From positions 20,069-84,068 of the forward strand of contig JBAYIE010000019.1 of NCBI GenBank assembly GCA_041665785.1: a DNA stretch of 64,000 nt, in the 5' to 3' direction. Both the position numbers and the translations under genes were made by a program. This document shows positions 61,290-64,000 of this stretch, piece after piece. The stretch is from JBAYIE01 sp041665785. GTDB lineage: Bacteria > Bacteroidota > Bacteroidia > UKL13-3. Within the stretch, counting starts at the first letter, position 1; each line of letters starts with the position of its first letter. Below the pieces are notes generated by a model. The model was given only the letters and a program-made list of their open reading frames with translations, was not told the DNA's origin and did no database searches.

Positions 61290-62408
61290 TTGCCTGGTAT
61301 TTATATTCATATCCCCTTTTGCCGAAGTGCATGTCATTATTGCAATTTTCATTTCAGCACTTCGCGGTCCGGTCAGCCCCAATTGGTGCAAGCACTTTGC
61401 AGGGAACTGGAAATGCGCGCAAACGAGATCAACGAAACCATTACATCCATCTATCTGGGAGGAGGAACTCCCTCTTTGCTGTCTGAAGGAGAGTTGCAGC
61501 AATTGTTTGCTCAGATCCGTGAACATTACACCGTGTCCGAATCAGCAGAAGTTACACTGGAAGCCAACCCCGATGATCTAACAGAATCTTATTTAAACGT
61601 TTTGCGCAATTCCCCGGTGAACCGTTTGAGTATTGGCGTACAGTCGTTCTTTGATGAGGATCTGCACTGGATGAACCGATCGCATTCGTCCAACACCGCA
61701 GAAGAAGCCATACGAAATGCACAAAAGATGGGATTTGATAACCTGACCATCGATTTGATGTACGGAGTACCCGGATTAACCCATGAGCGCTGGAAAGCAA
61801 ATCTGGATAAGGCCATTTCGTTGCAGGTAAATCACCTTTCTGCATATTGCCTGACTGTAGAAGAAAAAACGGCTTTGCATCATTTTGTTGAAGCCCAAAA
61901 AGTTGCAGCGCCCAATGAAGATCAGGCACTCGAACAATTTGAAATCATGTTGGATACTTTGTCGGGTGCTGGATTTGAACACTATGAGATTTCAAATTTC
62001 GCAATGCCCGGCCGGTATGCACTGCACAATACATCCTATTGGAAAGGAGAAGCATATATTGGCATCGGTCCATCTGCACATTCCTATAACGGAACAGAAA
62101 GAAGCTGGAACATTGCCAACAATCCCTTGTATATCCGTGCCATGGAGCAAGGGATAAGAAATATGGAATCGGAACTATTAACGACTGAGAATCGATTCAA
62201 CGAAACGGTTATGACTGCTTTGCGAACAATGTGGGGCTGCGATCTGGATGCGCTGCAAGTTCATTATCCGGAACACTTTGCTTCCATTGCAATGCGTATC
62301 GAAAAAAACGTGCAAGCAGGACTTTTGTTATATGAAGGAAAATTCCTGAAATTAAGTGCCCGAGGAAAATTCCTGGCCGATGGCATAGCGGCTGATTTGT
62401 TTGTTTAA
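61290..62408 (+). CDS. hemW: Radical SAM heme chaperone HemW (oxygen-independent coproporphyrinogen oxidase-like)
   Basis: This 372-residue radical SAM protein has GIYIHIPFCRSACHYCNFHF at the start, containing the CxxxCxxC iron-sulfur motif, followed by YLGGGTPSLLSEGE (near 55) and VTLEANPDDL (near 90). The HemW/HemN-like C-terminal domain follows. It has the extra Cys after the third (CHYCNF) region lacking in true HemN, in line with HemW, a heme trafficking protein; HemN activity is not excluded. The start is TTG: upstream the frame reads TAA AGA TTT AAA ATA TTG, and this TTG matches where the family begins (residues PGIYIHIPFC). Confidence 0.92.
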   Translation: MPGIYIHIPFCRSACHYCNFHFSTSRSGQPQLVQALCRELEMRANEINETITSIYLGGGTPSLLSEGELQQLFAQIREHYTVSESAEVTLEANPDDLTESYLNVLRNSPVNRLSIGVQSFFDEDLHWMNRSHSSNTAEEAIRNAQKMGFDNLTIDLMYGVPGLTHERWKANLDKAISLQVNHLSAYCLTVEEKTALHHFVEAQKVAAPNEDQALEQFEIMLDTLSGAGFEHYEISNFAMPGRYALHNTSYWKGEAYIGIGPSAHSYNGTERSWNIANNPLYIRAMEQGIRNMESELLTTENRFNETVMTALRTMWGCDLDALQVHYPEHFASIAMRIEKNVQAGLLLYEGKFLKLSARGKFLADGIAADLFV

Positions 62409-62463
62409 TTGTTTTGGACATTTAGATCCCAAGGCACGTAATACAAAACATTCAAATTACATC

Positions 62464-62683
62464 TTGGGGCTATGCGCCCCAAACCGCACTCACTTTCTTT
62501 TCTTGAAAAAAGAAAGTAAGCAAAGAAATTCAAGGCTGTATAGTTTCTCCTTGCATTCTACACGCTTCAAAGGCCACGCAACCCGAATCACGCTCCCCGC
62601 TTGGCCTGCGCAGTTTTACGGATTGCTTACGAGTCCCGGCGCATCTTTAAAGCGCTCGAATGCTACGTCAAAACTATAAGGCC
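62464..62683. repeat. Palindromic intergenic repeat element
   Basis: The 365-base gap 62409-62773 holds no credible gene but dense structure. A 7-bp hairpin (62464-62470 with 62476-62482) is followed by a 10-bp hairpin (62492-62501 with 62508-62517), and then by a long imperfect inverted repeat. In the latter, the left arm from 62534 (GGCTGTATAGTTT, GCATTC, CGCTTCAAAG) mirrors the right arm ending at 62683 (AAACTATAAGGCC and matching blocks). This looks like a dispersed Bacteroidota intergenic element. Copy number cannot be seen from one window. Confidence 0.6.
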
Positions 62684-62773
62684 GGTCCCCCTCCGATTGA
62701 ACATTTTGCTTAACTATGCAGGTTTTCAATCGCAAGGACTGGTTTCAAGGATAAAGATGTCTCATCCCATTTT

Positions 62774-63655
62774 TTAATTTGTATCATCAGCTACCAAAAC
62801 TTCTACCTTGGGCTGGTGCATGCTGAAGAAGCCATACCCGCCCTGAATATTCGATGGGAAATATACAACCTCTCCCTTCACCTGATTGATGAATTTGCCA
62901 TAGTTCTTTTGCGCTTTCAGAAACTGAAAATAGGTCTCCGTTATCCTGCTCACTGCAACGGCAACAGTATCAAAGCCGGCATTGCCCAAATATTTTTTTA
63001 CGGTTAATTGTCCTTGCGTAAAATCGGCGTCGGTATACAAATCGAAACTAAGCTTTTGTTCGGTTAACTGGCGCGCGATATAGGCCGGGTCCTGATAATT
63101 AACCGCAGTATCTGCTTTTTGTTGGGTGAGGTAATTTACGAGGTACCAGTTCTTACCGGGTATGCCTTTGATGGTATAATGTAAATACCGGTTTCCCAAA
63201 TGGTAGGAAAGGTAAAGTGAACTGAAGCGAATCGAAGGCATAGCTAGCGTTTGTGCCGTGATTAAAGTGTTTCCCCATTGATCCTTCACATCCAGGATAC
63301 AGGATTGAAAATCGCTCAAAGAAATATTCCAGAGATAATAAAATCCCTTTTCCGCTTCTTCGCACAGGTATGTTACCCCTGCGATATTTACTTTAACTTT
63401 TGCATTTCCAATCAACAAACCGGTATCCATTGCCAGTCCGTTTGAATCAACCCCAACAGTTCTTTTCAAATGAGGAGCAAATGATTTACTCAACACAATC
63501 AACAGGGCCGATTGTTCTGTGATGGTATCGTAGTAAAACTGTGCAGCAACTGTTGGCAATACAGGCGCTACAGGGATCTCCACCGATATGGGATCTGGAG
63601 TGCAAGAGCTCATCCACAATACAAATGCTGCAATAAACAGGTGTAAATATTTCAT
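62774..63655 (-). CDS. DUF4249 lipoprotein
   Basis: I start at the ATG at 63655, giving a lipoprotein signal with lipobox MSSC (residues 12-18); the frame stays open to 63733. The 293 residues fit the DUF4249 family: after a Pro/Val-rich linker, beta strands including AQFYYDTITEQSALLIVLSK, LLIGNAKVKVNIAGVTYLCE near 110 and YLSYHLGNRYLHYTIKGIPG near 175. DUF4249 proteins often pair with TonB-dependent receptors, as here, where the gene starts four bases after the receptor stop. A surface lipoprotein partner of the receptor is likely; the substrate is unknown. Confidence 0.82.
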   Translation of the reverse strand: MKYLHLFIAAFVLWMSSCTPDPISVEIPVAPVLPTVAAQFYYDTITEQSALLIVLSKSFAPHLKRTVGVDSNGLAMDTGLLIGNAKVKVNIAGVTYLCEEAEKGFYYLWNISLSDFQSCILDVKDQWGNTLITAQTLAMPSIRFSSLYLSYHLGNRYLHYTIKGIPGKNWYLVNYLTQQKADTAVNYQDPAYIARQLTEQKLSFDLYTDADFTQGQLTVKKYLGNAGFDTVAVAVSRITETYFQFLKAQKNYGKFINQVKGEVVYFPSNIQGGYGFFSMHQPKVEVLVADDTN

Positions 63656-63659
63656 GTTC

Positions 63660-64000
63660 TTAAAATTTAAAACGATAACTAACGGATGGAATGAAACCGA
63701 ACAATCCAACTTGTTTGTATGCAAATGACCCATCGGGTTGTTGGATGAGTTTTAACCGGTAAGGTTGGGTTTGATTGTATGCATTGTAAGCACCCATATG
63801 CCATTCGTATGTATACCGGCTACCGGGCTTGTTTTTAATCACCAGGTTAATATCCAATTTATGCGCATCCGCCAGCTTCAATCCATTGCGGGATGCATAA
63901 ACGGGCAATACATCTATGCGGGTATAGCTACCGTTGGGCATCATAAATTGTCCGATAACTGGAGTTATCCGTGAACCTGAAGCATAACTCCAGGCGGTTG
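63660..64000 (-). CDS. TonB-dependent receptor, C-terminal end (runs off right edge)
   Basis: The frame is open from base 64000 to the stop at 63660. The visible 112 residues are alternating beta strands of a barrel end (ASRNGLKLADAHKLDINLVI, SRYTYEWHMGAYNAYNQTQP) closing with the final strand GFIPSVSYRFKF, typical of Bacteroidota TonB-dependent receptors. The phrase YNAYNQTQPYRL is common in receptors next to DUF4249 genes. The start and plug domain lie beyond the window. Cotranscription with the DUF4249 gene is implied by the four-base gap. Confidence 0.8.
   Translation of the reverse strand, partial: TAWSYASGSRITPVIGQFMMPNGSYTRIDVLPVYASRNGLKLADAHKLDINLVIKNKPGSRYTYEWHMGAYNAYNQTQPYRLKLIQQPDGSFAYKQVGLFGFIPSVSYRFKF

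Noticed and set aside
62401..62679. A 92-residue open frame in the gap after hemW
   Set aside because: It runs through the hairpins and the palindromic element, has odd composition, and is best explained as chance translation of a repeat.

Overview
The window is a stretch of a Bacteroidota chromosome. The evidence is a complete set of type IX secretion / gliding genes (porP-like, gldK, gldL, gldM, gldN), large secreted proteins ending in type A T9SS sorting domains, a DUF4249 lipoprotein behind a TonB-dependent receptor, and promoters of the Bacteroidota form TTG-N17-23-TAnnTTTG. Base composition is moderately AT-rich throughout, and I see no phage, insertion sequence, CRISPR array, rRNA or tRNA. 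I cannot fix the genus; a Chitinophagales or Flavobacteriales-like lineage is an inference only.

Layout. 1-1901: start of a secreted beta-helix protein running off the left edge. 1941-4884: OstA-like protein divergent from tilS. 4954-17742: three tandem paralogous giant secreted proteins (PKD-like, GEVD-like and DUF5011 repeats plus T9SS sorting domain). 18017-19950: a di-heme peroxidase/MbnH-like and MbnP-like lipoprotein pair. 20016-27300: yajQ, a serine hydrolase, secA, deoC, a SPOR protein and an FAH-family enzyme. 27353-30267: clpX, clpP, ftsE and a small protein. 30344-38419: OmpA/TPR lipoprotein, queA, ispD, a coiled-coil protein, a DUF7935-like protein and ftsK. 38523-46260: mdh, then a tight minus-strand run transcribed in the order giant unknown protein, plsY, clpS, scoA, scoB. 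46511-51901: dsbD, gmhA, a Ppx/GppA phosphatase, crcB, rsgA, dtd. 51947-61257: T9SS block, transcribed in the order Omp85 protein, DUF4271 protein, hemD-like, porP-like, gldK, gldL, gldM, gldN. 61290-62408: hemW. 62464-62683: palindromic repeat element. 62774-64000: DUF4249 lipoprotein and the end of a TonB-dependent receptor.

How it fits together. Most genes are core housekeeping. The accessory theme is the cell surface: SecA drives export to the periplasm, the GldKLMN/PorP block builds the T9SS core, and the three giant proteins and possibly the beta-helix protein look like cargo of that system. The OstA-like protein, GmhA, Omp85 protein and OmpA/TPR lipoprotein also point to outer-membrane assembly.

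The most notable observations are: (1) exact or near-exact TAnnTTTG boxes lying 4-10 bases before start codons of several genes, predicting leaderless or nearly leaderless mRNAs; (2) several conserved genes whose only workable start is GTG or TTG, including both members of a divergent pair; (3) a conserved WWxxxxCxxCG motif in the three giant paralogs; (4) the MbnP/MbnH-like pair outside a methanobactin setting; (5) a long imperfect palindromic intergenic element near 62.5 kb. None is proven to be a new system from sequence alone.
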